Of a stretch of 64,000 nt of DNA, positions 37,009 through 51,200 are shown piece by piece (position 1 is the stretch's first letter; each line of letters begins with the position of its first letter). The stretch spans positions 62,001-126,000 of the forward strand of contig NZ_FOSC01000007.1 of the NCBI RefSeq assembly GCF_900114155.1. Reading direction: 5' to 3'. The translations under genes and the position numbers were made by a program. Origin of the DNA: Marinobacter persicus. Lineage in GTDB: Bacteria; Pseudomonadota; Gammaproteobacteria; Pseudomonadales; Oleiphilaceae. A model generated the notes under the pieces. The model did not search any database. It worked only from the letters and a program-made list of their open reading frames with translations, and was not told the origin of the DNA.

Positions 37009-38112
37009 ATGAAACTGACAATCAGCCGTGAATCCCTGCTCACCCCGCTGCAAAGCATTGCCGGCGTGGTGGAAAAGAAACAGACCATGCCGGTGCTGTC
37101 CAATGTGTTGCTGGAAGCGGAAGACAACACGCTGACATTGACCGGTACCAACATGGAAGTGGAACTGGTGGCGCGGGTAACACCGGTGCACGTGGATCAG
37201 CCCGGTCGTATTACCGTGCCGGCCCGAAAACTGGCGGATATTTGTCGGGCGGTGAGTGACGAGGCGCCGATTGATATGGCACTGGAAGGCGATCGGCTGC
37301 ACCTGCGCGCCGGCAACTCCCACTTTACCCTGTCAACACTGCCGGCGGAGCACTTCCCGAACGTGGAAGATGAGCCCGAAAGTTTCCGTCTGGAACTGCC
37401 ACAGAAAGAGCTGGAGTACATGCTGGATGCCACCGCATTCGCCATGGCGCAGCAGGACGTTCGCTATTACCTGAATGGCTTGTTACTGGAAGTGGACAGT
37501 GGCCACGTACGAACCGTTGCCACCGATGGTCACCGGCTGGCCATGGCTCACCAGGACATGGAAACCGGCTGTCCTGAACCTCGCCAGGTTATTGTGCCGC
37601 GCAAGGGCGTGCTTGAGCTGGCCCGCCTGCTGGATGATGTGGAAACACCGGCCACCCTGGTGATTGGTGATAACCACCTGCGTGCCACGGTCGGGTCCTA
37701 TACGTTCACCTCGAAACTGATTGAAGGCAAATTCCCGGACTACAATCGGGTAATCCCCCGTGGCGGTGACAAGGTGGTGCTGGCGGACCGAGCAACCTTG
37801 AAAAATACACTGCAACGGGCCGGTATTCTGTCCCATGAGAACATTCGCGGTGTTCGCCTGAACCTGGCGCCGGGACAACTGCAGGTCTTCGCCAACAACC
37901 CGGACCAGGAGCAGGCGGAAGACGCGCTGCCGGTGGACTATGACGGCGAAGCCCTGCAGATTGGTTTCAACGTGGGTTACCTGGTGGATGTGATGAACGC
38001 GCTGGATGATGACCAGGTGAAAATCACCCTGTCCAATCCGAACAGCAGTGCGTTGATTGAATCCGAAACCGACAGCCGTTGCCTCTATGTGGTCATGCCC
38101 ATGCGCCTGTAG
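37009..38112 (+). CDS. dnaN: DNA polymerase III beta sliding clamp
   Basis: A 367-residue protein with three repeated clamp domains; landmarks are MKLTISRESLLTPL at the start, RYYLNGLLLE near 155 and the C-terminal YVVMPMRL that forms part of the ligand pocket. It tethers polymerase III and repair enzymes to DNA. It lies 52 bp after dnaA and 24 bp before recF. Confidence 0.98.
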   Translation: MKLTISRESLLTPLQSIAGVVEKKQTMPVLSNVLLEAEDNTLTLTGTNMEVELVARVTPVHVDQPGRITVPARKLADICRAVSDEAPIDMALEGDRLHLRAGNSHFTLSTLPAEHFPNVEDEPESFRLELPQKELEYMLDATAFAMAQQDVRYYLNGLLLEVDSGHVRTVATDGHRLAMAHQDMETGCPEPRQVIVPRKGVLELARLLDDVETPATLVIGDNHLRATVGSYTFTSKLIEGKFPDYNRVIPRGGDKVVLADRATLKNTLQRAGILSHENIRGVRLNLAPGQLQVFANNPDQEQAEDALPVDYDGEALQIGFNVGYLVDVMNALDDDQVKITLSNPNSSALIESETDSRCLYVVMPMRL

Positions 38113-38136
38113 GCGTGTGGGCAGGTCCGGCTTTTT

Positions 38137-41705
<3,569 letters not shown>

Positions 41706-41732
41706 TGGTTGCTGCGGATTTCAGGCAGGCAT

Positions 41733-41770
41733 AAAAAACGGTGGCATCCGCGAGGAGCCACCGTTTTTTT
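41733..41770. terminator. Bidirectional terminator after gyrB
   Basis: Stem CGGTGGC (41739-41745) and GCCACCG (41757-41763), flanked by A-run (41733-41738) and T-run (41764-41770). It ends gyrB and probably also the convergent VC0807-like gene. Confidence 0.9.
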
Positions 41771-41831
41771 ATGAAGGCTACGCAGTGTTTGATGAGTCAG
41801 GGGGATGGGCCTTTACAAAGCCAAAACAGCT

Positions 41832-42590
41832 TTAGCCCTGCTCCTTCTTCCGCTGCTTTTCCTTCTCTTTCTCCACCAGGTGCGGCGCCATCACTTCTTC
41901 CAGCGTGTAACCGGTCAGCCGGCGAATGGTGCGCCACAGGTAATAGAAGATCAGCATCATCATGACCATGGAAGGAATGGCGATCATCGGGTAGCTCACC
42001 AGGGTCATCCGGCCCAGCTCCTCGTTGAACGCCTCGGTGCCGGACGGACTGACGACGATCCATTTGGCCAGGACGTAGTTCATAATCGAGGAGAACAGAA
42101 AGGTGCCGGCGAAATAATAACTGGCTTTCAACAACCGGGATTCAAATTCCGCCACTCCACCCCGCTCTTCAAGGGCTTTGTGGATTTTATCCACATCCAG
42201 TACCGCCGGGTTGTACAGCAGGGCCCTTACCAGCGGGTATCTGGTGCGGGTGGAGATCAATACCGCCAGGCCGATGATGGCCGGCACCGCTGCCTCCTTG
42301 ATGGCCAGCCAGCCAGCGTCCAGTTCCAGCAGGCCAATGCCGCCGGTCAGCGCCACGCTGATCAGGCCGAGCAGCGCGATGAAGTTCTTTTTATGATACC
42401 GGATCAACTCGAACAGGCCCCACCCCAGGGGAAAGGCCAGGCCGATGATCAGCGCGTTGACACTGCCCAGGTGTTCGTCGCCACTGAATTTCATCAGAAT
42501 GACGGAAGGAATGATGATGCTGACCAGAAGGTCGATCCAGGGGCGTGGTTTGTGGTCGGGAATGGTGTTCGGTTCAGAATTGGAAGTCAT
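41832..42590 (-). CDS. VC0807-like inner membrane protein
   Basis: A 252-residue protein; ATG at 42590 (MTSNSEPN) is chosen with AGGA 6 bp upstream. About six hydrophobic segments (for example LLVSIIIPSVILM, VNALIIGLAFPLGWGLFELI, AAVPAIIGLAVLIS, MIAIPSMVMMMLIFYYLW) and a basic C-terminal KEKEKQRKKEQ indicate an integral membrane protein of the VC0807 family. No enzymatic motif is visible and function is unknown. It is isolated between two terminators. Confidence 0.75.
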   Translation of the reverse strand: MTSNSEPNTIPDHKPRPWIDLLVSIIIPSVILMKFSGDEHLGSVNALIIGLAFPLGWGLFELIRYHKKNFIALLGLISVALTGGIGLLELDAGWLAIKEAAVPAIIGLAVLISTRTRYPLVRALLYNPAVLDVDKIHKALEERGGVAEFESRLLKASYYFAGTFLFSSIMNYVLAKWIVVSPSGTEAFNEELGRMTLVSYPMIAIPSMVMMMLIFYYLWRTIRRLTGYTLEEVMAPHLVEKEKEKQRKKEQG

Positions 42591-42609
42591 GCAGGATCCT
42601 GAAAACAAA

Positions 42610-42673
42610 AAAGGCGGCGAAACCATCGGGTTCCGGGCTAACCGGAACAGTATATGATGATAACGCCGCCTTT
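42610..42673 (-). terminator. Terminator after gabT
   Basis: AAAGGCGGCG (42610-42619) and CGCCGCCTTT (42664-42673) pair perfectly over 10 bp; the loop contains a second hairpin, GTTCCGG with CCGGAAC. The minus strand continues in a T-run, fitting termination of the aminotransferase gene. Confidence 0.7.
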
Positions 42674-42704
42674 CGCGATCCTGTGGATCAGTGGTTAACG
42701 CCTA

Positions 42705-43982
42705 TCAGGCACCCACTTCCTGCAGGGCTTCTTCGACAATCTTCAGGCCTTCTTCCAGTACCTCGTCCTCAATGGTGACGGGCATCAGGAAGCGGATGGT
42801 GTTGCCGAACAGGCCACAGCTGAGCAGGATCAGGCCCTTTTCCTTGGCCTTCTTGGTGATGGCTGCCGCCAGCTCTGGCTTGGGCTTGTGGCTGTCCTTG
42901 CTTTCAACCAGCTCGAAGGCCGCCATGGCACCCAGGTTTCGGGCATTATCCACATGCTCGAACTTGTTTTCCCACTGCTTGAAGCGTTCGTTGAGTTTCT
43001 CACCCAGACGCTGACTCTTGCCCAGAATGTCTTCTTCCTTGAACACATCGAATACCGCCAGGGCTGCCGCGCAGGCAGTCGGGCTGCCGGTGTAGGTACC
43101 GCCCAGGGAGTTGGGGCCGGAGGAATCCATCACCTTGTCGGTGCCGACAATAGCGGAGATCGGCATACCGTCGGCCATGGACTTGGCCATGGTCATGATG
43201 TCCGGCTGAACGCCGCTGTGTTCGATGGCAAACATCTTGCCGGTCCGGCCGAAACCACTCTGGACTTCGTCGACGATCATCAGAATGTCGTTGTCGTCGC
43301 AAATCTTTCGGATTTCCTTCAGGAATTCCGGGGATGCGGCGTAGAAGCCACCCTCACCCAGCACCGGCTCAATCACGATGGCGGCGGTGTTGTGGGCCGG
43401 AGAATCGGCTTTCATGGCCATGTGCAGGCCGCGCAGGGCTTCTTCTTCGCTTACGCCATGGTAAGGCACCGGATAAGGCGCACGGTAAACCAGGCCGGGC
43501 ATCGGACCGAAATCGGTCTGGTAGGGCGCTGCTTTGCCGTTCATGGCCATGGTCATGAAGGTACGACCGTGATAACCGCCGGTAAAGCAGATCACGTTGT
43601 CTTTTTTGGTCGCGGCACGGGCGATTTTGACCGCGTTTTCCAGGGCTTCGGCACCGGAGTTGGCGAGCATAACCTTGGCGTCGCCTTTCACCGGCACCAC
43701 TTCGGAAAGCTTCTGGGCCAGTTTTACGTAGCCCTCATACGGCATCACGGTCTGGCAGGTATGCATCAGCTTGTCGAGCTGCGCTTTGACCGCTTCGACA
43801 ACTTTCGGGTGGCGATGACCAACGTTCAGTACGCCGATGCCGCCGGCGAAATCGATCATGCGCTTGCCATCGGCATCCCAGAGTTCCGCGTTCAGGGCAT
43901 GGTCAGCAAACTGTTCGTTCGGGCTCGCGGCCCCGGCTGCCACATAACGTTCTTTCAATGCCTGAAGTTCTTGGTTGTTCAC
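42705..43982 (-). CDS. gabT: Class III aminotransferase, GabT type (4-aminobutyrate transaminase)
   Basis: A 425-residue protein. GTG at 43982 (MNNQELQAL) is chosen because AAGGAG precedes it by 9 bp and the length matches GabT. PLP-enzyme landmarks are NSGAEALENAVKIAR near 110, GGYHGRT near 140, the DEVQSGFGRTG stretch near 240 and the Schiff-base Lys in TMAKSMADG near 268. It likely transfers the amino group of 4-aminobutyrate or 5-aminovalerate to 2-oxoglutarate. No gabD neighbour is present, so the exact substrate is not proven. Confidence 0.88.
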   Translation of the reverse strand: MNNQELQALKERYVAAGAASPNEQFADHALNAELWDADGKRMIDFAGGIGVLNVGHRHPKVVEAVKAQLDKLMHTCQTVMPYEGYVKLAQKLSEVVPVKGDAKVMLANSGAEALENAVKIARAATKKDNVICFTGGYHGRTFMTMAMNGKAAPYQTDFGPMPGLVYRAPYPVPYHGVSEEEALRGLHMAMKADSPAHNTAAIVIEPVLGEGGFYAASPEFLKEIRKICDDNDILMIVDEVQSGFGRTGKMFAIEHSGVQPDIMTMAKSMADGMPISAIVGTDKVMDSSGPNSLGGTYTGSPTACAAALAVFDVFKEEDILGKSQRLGEKLNERFKQWENKFEHVDNARNLGAMAAFELVESKDSHKPKPELAAAITKKAKEKGLILLSCGLFGNTIRFLMPVTIEDEVLEEGLKIVEEALQEVGA

Positions 43983-44118
43983 GTTACCATTCTCCTTTTC
44001 GTGGAGTCGAAGGGATTGATACATACAGTGTAGGGAGTACGCCCTAAGCATACAAACCGAAGCCCCTAAAAATCCCGGCTTTCCGCCAGTTTCCTTTACC
44101 ACTATTACAGGTATCCAC

Positions 44119-45912
44119 GTGCGCGCTTACGCAGATAACGATTACCCCGCCGACCACAAACCCGACTGGAAGATCATTGCCGGGCTCTGGCCCTACCTGA
44201 CCGAATTCCGGGGCCGGGTGGCATTGGCGTTGACCCTCCTGGTGCTGGCCAAGCTGGCAACGGTCGCCACGCCCATTGCCCTGAAATACATTGTGGATTA
44301 TCTGGACCAGAACAGTGGCCAGGATTTGCTGCTGTGGATTCCGGTGCTGCTGGTGGTCGCCTATGGTCTGCTGCGTTTTGGCAGCACGCTGTTCAGCGAA
44401 CTGCGGGATGCCGTCTTTGCCCGCGTGGCCGAGCGGGCCATGCGGCGAGTGTCGCTGCGGGTGTTCGAGCACCTGCACCAGCGGGAACTGGGCTTTCACC
44501 TGGACCGAAAAACCGGTGGCCTGGCCCGGGATATCGAGCGGGGCACCAATGGCATCAGTTTTTTGCTGCGTTTCACCCTGTTCAACATCGTCCCCACCCT
44601 GCTGGAAATCCTGCTGGTGGCCGGTATTCTGCTGGTGGTGTTCAACGTGGGCTACGTGATCGCCATTCTGGTGGCCGTAGTGGTGTACGTGGTGTTTTCC
44701 ATCAAGGTGACCGAATGGCGAACCAAGTACGTGCGCGAAGCCAACGCCCGGGACAACCAGTCCAACTCCCGGGCGGTGGACAGCCTGCTGAACTACGAGA
44801 CGGTGAAATACTTCAATAACGAGCGTTTCGAAGCCCAGCGCTACGACGCCGACCTGCAGGAATGGGAGCAAGCGCGCCTGAAAAACCGGTTGTCGCTGGC
44901 CACCCTGAACGCCGGGCAGGCGCTGATCATTGGCGCCGCGCTGATGGTGATTATGGCCATGGCGGTCACCGAGGTAGCCAGCGGCGAGATCACCCTGGGT
45001 GATTTCACCATGATCAACGCCTACCTGTTACAGCTGTTCATTCCCCTGAATGCCCTGGGCTTTGTCTACCGGGAAATCCGCCAGGCGCTGGTAAACGTGG
45101 AGCGGTTGTTCAAACTGCTTGGAGATAAACCCGCCATTGAAGACGCGCCGGATGCCCGGGAACTGGTTGTGGATAACGGCGAAGTGCGCTTCGAACACAT
45201 CCATTTTGCCTACCGCAAGGACCGGCCAATCCTCCGGGACGTGGATTTCACCATCCCGGCGGGCCATAAGGTGGCGGTGGTGGGCGCCAGTGGTGCGGGA
45301 AAATCCACCCTCGCCCGCCTGCTGTTCCGTTTCTACGATGTGGATAAAGGTGCCATTCGTATCGACGGCCAGGACATTCGCGACGTCACTCAGGACAGCC
45401 TGCGCGCCGCCATCGGCGTGGTGCCGCAAGATACCGTGCTGTTCAACGACACCCTCTACAGCAACCTGGCCTATGGCCGCCCCGAAGCCACCGAGGAAGA
45501 GGTTTACCGGGCTGCGCGCATGGCCCATCTGGAAAACTTTATCCACAGCCTGCCGGATGGCTACGAAACCAAAGTGGGTGAACGGGGCCTGAAACTCTCC
45601 GGCGGTGAAAAACAGCGGGTGGCCATTGCCCGGGTGATCCTGAAAAATCCGCCCTTGCTGATATTGGACGAAGCTACTTCGTCACTGGATTCCTTGTCAG
45701 AGCAGGCAATTCTGGGAGCTTTGAAAGAAGTCAGTCGCCAGCGCACGACTTTGGTGATTGCTCATCGACTTTCCACGATTCGGGATGCCGATACCATTCT
45801 GGTGATGGATGGGGGCCGGATTGTTGAGAGTGGTAGCCATAACCAGTTGTTGGCGACTGGTGGTCACTATGCCCATCTTTGGGAGCAACAGCATCGGGGT
45901 GGCGATCAGTAA
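44119..45912 (+). CDS. ABC half-transporter, Atm1/HMT1-like
   Basis: A 597-residue half-transporter beginning with GTG at 44119. Six membrane segments lie in the first 330 residues. The nucleotide-binding domain has Walker A GASGAGKST near 394, signature LSGGEKQRV near 495 and Walker B LLILDEATSSLD near 515. The N-terminal domain resembles mitochondrial Atm1 and bacterial relatives that export glutathione-linked compounds; substrate is inferred. It is expected to act as a homodimer in the inner membrane. A hairpin element follows directly after the stop. Confidence 0.88.
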   Translation: MRAYADNDYPADHKPDWKIIAGLWPYLTEFRGRVALALTLLVLAKLATVATPIALKYIVDYLDQNSGQDLLLWIPVLLVVAYGLLRFGSTLFSELRDAVFARVAERAMRRVSLRVFEHLHQRELGFHLDRKTGGLARDIERGTNGISFLLRFTLFNIVPTLLEILLVAGILLVVFNVGYVIAILVAVVVYVVFSIKVTEWRTKYVREANARDNQSNSRAVDSLLNYETVKYFNNERFEAQRYDADLQEWEQARLKNRLSLATLNAGQALIIGAALMVIMAMAVTEVASGEITLGDFTMINAYLLQLFIPLNALGFVYREIRQALVNVERLFKLLGDKPAIEDAPDARELVVDNGEVRFEHIHFAYRKDRPILRDVDFTIPAGHKVAVVGASGAGKSTLARLLFRFYDVDKGAIRIDGQDIRDVTQDSLRAAIGVVPQDTVLFNDTLYSNLAYGRPEATEEEVYRAARMAHLENFIHSLPDGYETKVGERGLKLSGGEKQRVAIARVILKNPPLLILDEATSSLDSLSEQAILGALKEVSRQRTTLVIAHRLSTIRDADTILVMDGGRIVESGSHNQLLATGGHYAHLWEQQHRGGDQ

Positions 45913-46011
45913 GGGGAGGAGCCCTTCCAAAACACGCTCCTTCGGCACATCCATGTGGCGCTCGAGCTCCGCCATCCATGGCTCCGCACGGTTCTGGAAG
46001 GGCTCCTCCCC
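45913..46011. repeat. 99-bp hairpin element (REP-like)
   Basis: Outer arms of 17 bp, GGGGAGGAGCCCTTCCA (45913-45929) and its exact complement (45995-46011), enclose a quasi-symmetric core centred on CTCGAG with CCATCCATGG-type blocks. It starts right after the ABC transporter stop, lies between convergent genes, and may also terminate transcription. It looks like a member of a dispersed palindromic family. Confidence 0.6.
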
Positions 46012-46035
46012 TCACTGTCGCACCAAGCTTGGGTG

Positions 46036-48288
46036 TTAGTGTTCTCCAAGCCTGAGCGCCAACCCGGAAGCCCGAACAACCCTTTGATTAACAGCCTCAC
46101 TGAACACCTGCGCATCGCCGGTAATCAAACTGAACCAGTTCTTTGCCCGGGTAATGCCAGTGTAAACCAGCTCCCTGGTCAGCACAGGGCTCAGGCGATC
46201 CGGCAGTACCAAGCAGGTGTGGTTGAACTCAGAGCCCTGGGATTTGTGCACCGTCATGGCAAACACCGTTTCCAGCTGCTGTAAGCGGCTCGGAGAAATC
46301 CAGCGGATGCCGCCGGCGCTGTCGCTGTCCGGGAAGGCCACGCGAAGCACGAACACCGGTTCGCCGTGGTCATTCCGTCCCCAGGGCACCGAGAAGGTGA
46401 TGCCGATATCGCCATTCATCAGCCCCAGGTTGTAATCATTCCCCGTGATCAGTACGGGCCGGCCGGCGTACCAGCCTTCGGCCCGGGGCAGCAGTTTTTC
46501 AGCCAGCAGGTGTCGGGCAATGCGGTCGTTCAGCCCTTCCACACCCCACGGACCCTTGCGCAGGGCGCACAGGATCTGGAAATCGTTGAAGGCTTCCAGC
46601 ACGTCGATGGCCAGTGCGTCCCAGTTTTCCCGGGGGCTGTCTGCGGTCAGCCCATGGTTGTTCATGCGTTCCAGGTAGTGCCGGTAGCCCACCGGTGGCG
46701 GCAGTGGCTGGTTGTGGATAACCCGCCCAACGCCAGCATTGGCAAAGGCATCCGGCGTGCCGGTTATCGCGTGTTGGCAAATTTGTGAAAGCGTGGCTTC
46801 CGGGTCTGGCCGGGCGATGTGACCATTGAGCCAGACCACATCATCGAAGGCGGCCTCACGGGCCCGGGTCAGCAGGGTCTGGTCAAGGGTACTGGTATTG
46901 ACTGCTTCGGCCAGCTGTTTAATGCCACTATCCTCCTGAAAACGATAGCTTTTTCGAAGCATGGCCACGGCCTGGTCGAGTGCCAGGCCGTTGGCGTCGG
47001 TCAGGTCTTCGGGTACTGACATGCCGGTTACCGCCCGCAGCCAGTTGGTGGTCTCCGGCGTATAGTGGGCATCGGCGGCGCGCTGGCAAAGCTCGCCCAG
47101 AACCGCACCGGTGTCCACCGAGGCCAGCTGGTCCTTGTCGCCAAGCAGGATTAGTTGAGCTTTTTCCGGCAGCGCGTCTACCACCGAGGCCATCAGGTCC
47201 ACGTCCACCATGGAGGCTTCATCGATGACCAGGATATCCACTGGCAGCGGGTTATCCCGGTTGTGCCGGAACTGGCGGGTGTCTGGCCGGCTTCCCAGCA
47301 ACCGGTGCAGGGTGGTGACCCTGGTGGGAATGTCGTCCAGTTGTACCGAACCCGGCAAGTCCGCCAGTGGCAGTTTGCGGACTGCGCCGCCAATGGACTC
47401 ATTCAGGCGGGCGGCCGCCTTGCCGGTGGGCGCGGCCAGGCGGATGCGGTACTTGCGCCCTGCCCGTTCCGGGCTTTCGCCAGCCACGGCCTGCAGTGCC
47501 GCCAGAAGGTTCACCACGGTGGTGGTCTTGCCGGTACCCGGGCCGCCGGTGATCACCGAAAACCGGTTCCGGGCGGCCAGGGCACAGGCCAGTTTCTGGT
47601 AATCCACCGGGTCGGTTGACCGGAACAGGTGGCCCAGTGCCCGTGACAGGGTTTGCGCCCCGGGCGATTGCGGGTCCGCCAGGATTGAGTGCAAGGCCAG
47701 TCTTTGCTGGATGCCCTCGGCAATACGCTGTTCATAGCGCCAGAACCGGCGCAGGTAAAGCCGGGTTCCATTCAGAACCAGCGGTGCCGGCACGGAGCCA
47801 TCGCTGATGGCCAGGGAGTTTTTCAGGGCGGCAAGGCAATCGGCCAGTTGTACCCGGGCCAGCAGATCCTGTGGATAGAGGCCTTGCAGGTTTGCCACCT
47901 CGGCTTCGGAAAGGTTCGTGTGGGCCGGTTCTTCGGGTGGCAGTGCCAGGGTGTTGCCGGCATCGGCCAGCAGGGTGGCCAGGTCGATGCAGACATGGCC
48001 ACGGCCCACCTGATGGGAGGTCAGCGCCGCCAGCAGCAGTACCAGTGGCTGCGGACGCTCGCCCTGTTCTTCACTCAGTTCCCGGATCAGCCGCGCAAAG
48101 CCGGTATCCAGCGGGCGAATCCAGCCGGCCTGTTGCCATTGCAGCAACAGGGTTTCGGTGTCCGTCAGGCTGGCCAGGCGGTGGGAGTTATCCACAGGCG
48201 TTCGCGGTTCCGCTTGTGTTGTGTTCCCCGGCGTGTTGTCCCCCAGGTCCAGGGCAAACTGGCTTTCGGTATGGTGGGTCCGGCTCAT
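46036..48288 (-). CDS. recD: Exodeoxyribonuclease V subunit alpha (RecD)
   Basis: A 750-residue SF1B helicase. Walker A is ITGGPGTGKTTT near 243, Walker B is DILVIDEASMVD near 355, and the C-terminal motif TVHKSQGSEF near 675 is typical of RecD. It is the 5'-3' motor of the RecBCD enzyme. It overlaps recB by 4 bp and is the last gene of recC-recB-recD. It is somewhat longer than the E. coli protein, mainly by an N-terminal extension. Confidence 0.95.
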   Translation of the reverse strand: MSRTHHTESQFALDLGDNTPGNTTQAEPRTPVDNSHRLASLTDTETLLLQWQQAGWIRPLDTGFARLIRELSEEQGERPQPLVLLLAALTSHQVGRGHVCIDLATLLADAGNTLALPPEEPAHTNLSEAEVANLQGLYPQDLLARVQLADCLAALKNSLAISDGSVPAPLVLNGTRLYLRRFWRYEQRIAEGIQQRLALHSILADPQSPGAQTLSRALGHLFRSTDPVDYQKLACALAARNRFSVITGGPGTGKTTTVVNLLAALQAVAGESPERAGRKYRIRLAAPTGKAAARLNESIGGAVRKLPLADLPGSVQLDDIPTRVTTLHRLLGSRPDTRQFRHNRDNPLPVDILVIDEASMVDVDLMASVVDALPEKAQLILLGDKDQLASVDTGAVLGELCQRAADAHYTPETTNWLRAVTGMSVPEDLTDANGLALDQAVAMLRKSYRFQEDSGIKQLAEAVNTSTLDQTLLTRAREAAFDDVVWLNGHIARPDPEATLSQICQHAITGTPDAFANAGVGRVIHNQPLPPPVGYRHYLERMNNHGLTADSPRENWDALAIDVLEAFNDFQILCALRKGPWGVEGLNDRIARHLLAEKLLPRAEGWYAGRPVLITGNDYNLGLMNGDIGITFSVPWGRNDHGEPVFVLRVAFPDSDSAGGIRWISPSRLQQLETVFAMTVHKSQGSEFNHTCLVLPDRLSPVLTRELVYTGITRAKNWFSLITGDAQVFSEAVNQRVVRASGLALRLGEH

Positions 48289-51200
48289 GCGGCCACCTCC
48301 CCGGAAACTGACTCGCCATCGAACAGGGCATCCAGTTGTTCAATCAGCCCTCTGGGTGGTTTGTCGGTGAACGCGCCGCCGCTGGTGGCATTCACCCCGC
48401 GCAGGAACAGGTAGACCGCGCCGCCAATGTGCCGGTCGTAGTCGTAACCGGGCAGCCGGGCTTTCAGCAGCCGGTGAAGGGCCAGCAGGTAGAGTACGTA
48501 TTGCAGGTCGTAGCGTTTGTCCAGAATTGCCTGTCCCATGGCTTGATCGGTGTAGGCGGCATCATCCTCGCCCAGAGCATTGGATTTGTAGTCCAGCACG
48601 TAATACTGCCCCTTGTGTTCAAACACCAGGTCGATGAAGCCCTTGAGCATACCGTTGAAACGACCGGGCTCGGCCTGGGGCCGGTCGGCGCCGTTCAGGG
48701 TATGACGGGTCACCAGCGTATCCAATTGGCGGATGCTGACATCCGCGCTCTCAAACCAGAATTCCAGTTCCGGGCGCAGGCTGTCCAGTTCGGTCAGCGC
48801 GGCGGTCTGGAGGCCTTGCCGGTCCAGCTTCAGGGGGTTGGCGATCAAGGCCAGCAGCCACTGTTGGAGAGGCTCTACCCACTGGGTCCAGCCCCGGGTT
48901 CCGCACCTTCGGGCCAGTTGTTCATGCAGTCGCTCCGGGTTATCCACAATCGTCTGAAACCCCTGGGCGCAGCACCATTCCAGTAATTCGTGCAGGAAGG
49001 TGCCTGGGCTGGCGCCCCTGGGAAAATGGTGATGATTGCGTTCGGTGGCAATGGCTGGCGGAGCCTCTCCGGTCTGTTCCTGGGCGCTCTCCTCCAGAAG
49101 GTTCTGGGTCTGGGGGTCTTCCACTTCTCCGGTGAAGGTAATGCCCGTGCCTGCCATGCCGGTGTATTCAATGCTGGAGTAACTGGCAATCCACCAGTCT
49201 TCCTTCGCTTCCCGGGTGGATACCAGGGCCGGCCCCAGGGCTTCCGGGGCGGTTTCGGTGAACAGGGTGTCCCGGGCCTGCGGCAACGGAGTCAGGGCGA
49301 TTTCCGGGCGGCCCTGGGCCAGTGGCGCCAGCGCCTGGCTGACACCCTGCTCCGGTGAGCCGGCCAGCACATAACCCAGACCGCTCTGGTGCCAGTTATC
49401 CACGGCCGCTGCCCCCACCCAGGTGGCAAACCGGGCCCGGGTCAGGGCCACATAAAGCTTTCGGATGTCTTCGCCCAGGCGCTCCTGGTCGGCTTTTTCA
49501 GCATCTTCCTGTGTGGGCTCGAGCACGGTGACTTTATTGCCCTCGTCATCGTGGTAACTCATGGACGTCTGTTTCTGATTTTCTGCCCGGAAGGCGGTGC
49601 CAAAGGGCAGGAACACCAGCGGGTATTCCAGGCCCTTGGATTTGTGCACGGTAATCACCTTCACCAGTCCGGCATCGCTTTCCAGGCGCAGGGTGCGGTG
49701 TTCGTCTTCCTCATCCGCCGCTCTCAGGATCTGGGTGAAGTGATGCACCAGCGCATGTTCGCCGTCCAGTTGCAGGCTGTCCTGCTGCAGCAGTTCGGCA
49801 ATATGCAGGATGTCAGTGAGTCTTCGCTCACCGTCCGGCCTTTGCAAAAGGCGACCGGGTACCTCGAAGTCCATCAGGAAACTGCGCAGCATGGGCAGTA
49901 CGCCCTGGCTTTGCCATTGCTGCTGGTAGCGCTGAAAACGCTCGATTTCCCGCTCCAGTACCAGTTCGTCGGTCAGCAGCAGATCCATCGTCTGCCAGCT
50001 CTGGCCCAGGGTCGGTGTGGCCAGGGCGGCCCGGATCAGTGCCAGTTGCCGGGGCTCGGCGAAGGCCCGAAGCCAGCACAGCATCTCCTTTGCCTCCCGG
50101 GAGCCCAGTACCGAGTCCCGGTCCGACAGGTACACGCTTTTGATGCGCCGGCGGCCCAGGGCATCCCGCACGGCGGCGGCTTCGTTGCGGTTGTTCACCA
50201 GCACGGCGATGTCTTTGGGTTTCACGGGTTCCAGGTCTGCCGGGTTATCCGGCAGGGCAAAACCGGCTTGTTGTTTCTGGCCCAATGTCAGCAGCCGGGC
50301 AATTTCACTGGCGCAGGTCTCGGCCACATCCGCGGTGGCGGTGCCCTTGGCCAGTCCCTTTGGCTTGCCTTCCCTGTCTTCATCGCCGGATTCGTGGGTC
50401 CAGAACACCAGGCTCGGTTGCGGCTCACCGTGCACCGACCACTGGCGTTTGGTGCCGTTGGCATCGACGCCCTGGAATGGCAGCGGTGTGCTGTCGCCCT
50501 TGCCGAACAGGAAGGCCCCTTTCGGACTGTACTGGTCGCTGTACTCGAATACCCGGTTCACCGCCGTCACCATGGGTTTGGCAGAGCGGAAGTTCTTGCC
50601 CAGGGTCCAGGTGCGGTCCTGTACGCCCAGGCGGGCCTGCAGGTAGGTGTGGATATCGGCGCCCCGGAAGCCGTAAATGGCCTGTTTCGGGTCACCGATC
50701 ATCAGCAGGCAGGTGTCCGGGCTGTTGGCCTGCACGTTGTAGATCCGGTTGAAAATCCGGTACTGGACCGGGTCGGTGTCCTGGAATTCGTCAATCAGCG
50801 CCACCGGGAACTGGCGCCGGATGGTGGCGGCCAGTTGGTCGCCCCTTGGCCCGTGCAGGGCGTCGTCCAGGCGGGTGAGCAGGTCATCAAAGCCCATTTC
50901 CGAACGTTGCTGTTTTTCCGCCTCCAGTCGCCCGGCGATCCAGTGGCTGGCGTGGCGCAGGATATTGGACCTGGCGCTGGGCTGGTTCTGGCCAAAGGCC
51001 ATCAGGGCCTCAATGGCCTCGAAGGCGGGGTGGTCGGGCGCCGGGTCATCACCTTTCAGGATATTGGCCAGGCCTTCTGGGGTCTGGTTCCTGAAGCCGG
51101 CGGCGCTGTCCAGTTTCTCCGGAAGCAGTTCGCCGGATTCGGTCCAGGCGAGCAGCAGATCCCAGACCTTGAGCATGGCGTTCTTGCTGCCACCGTGCAG

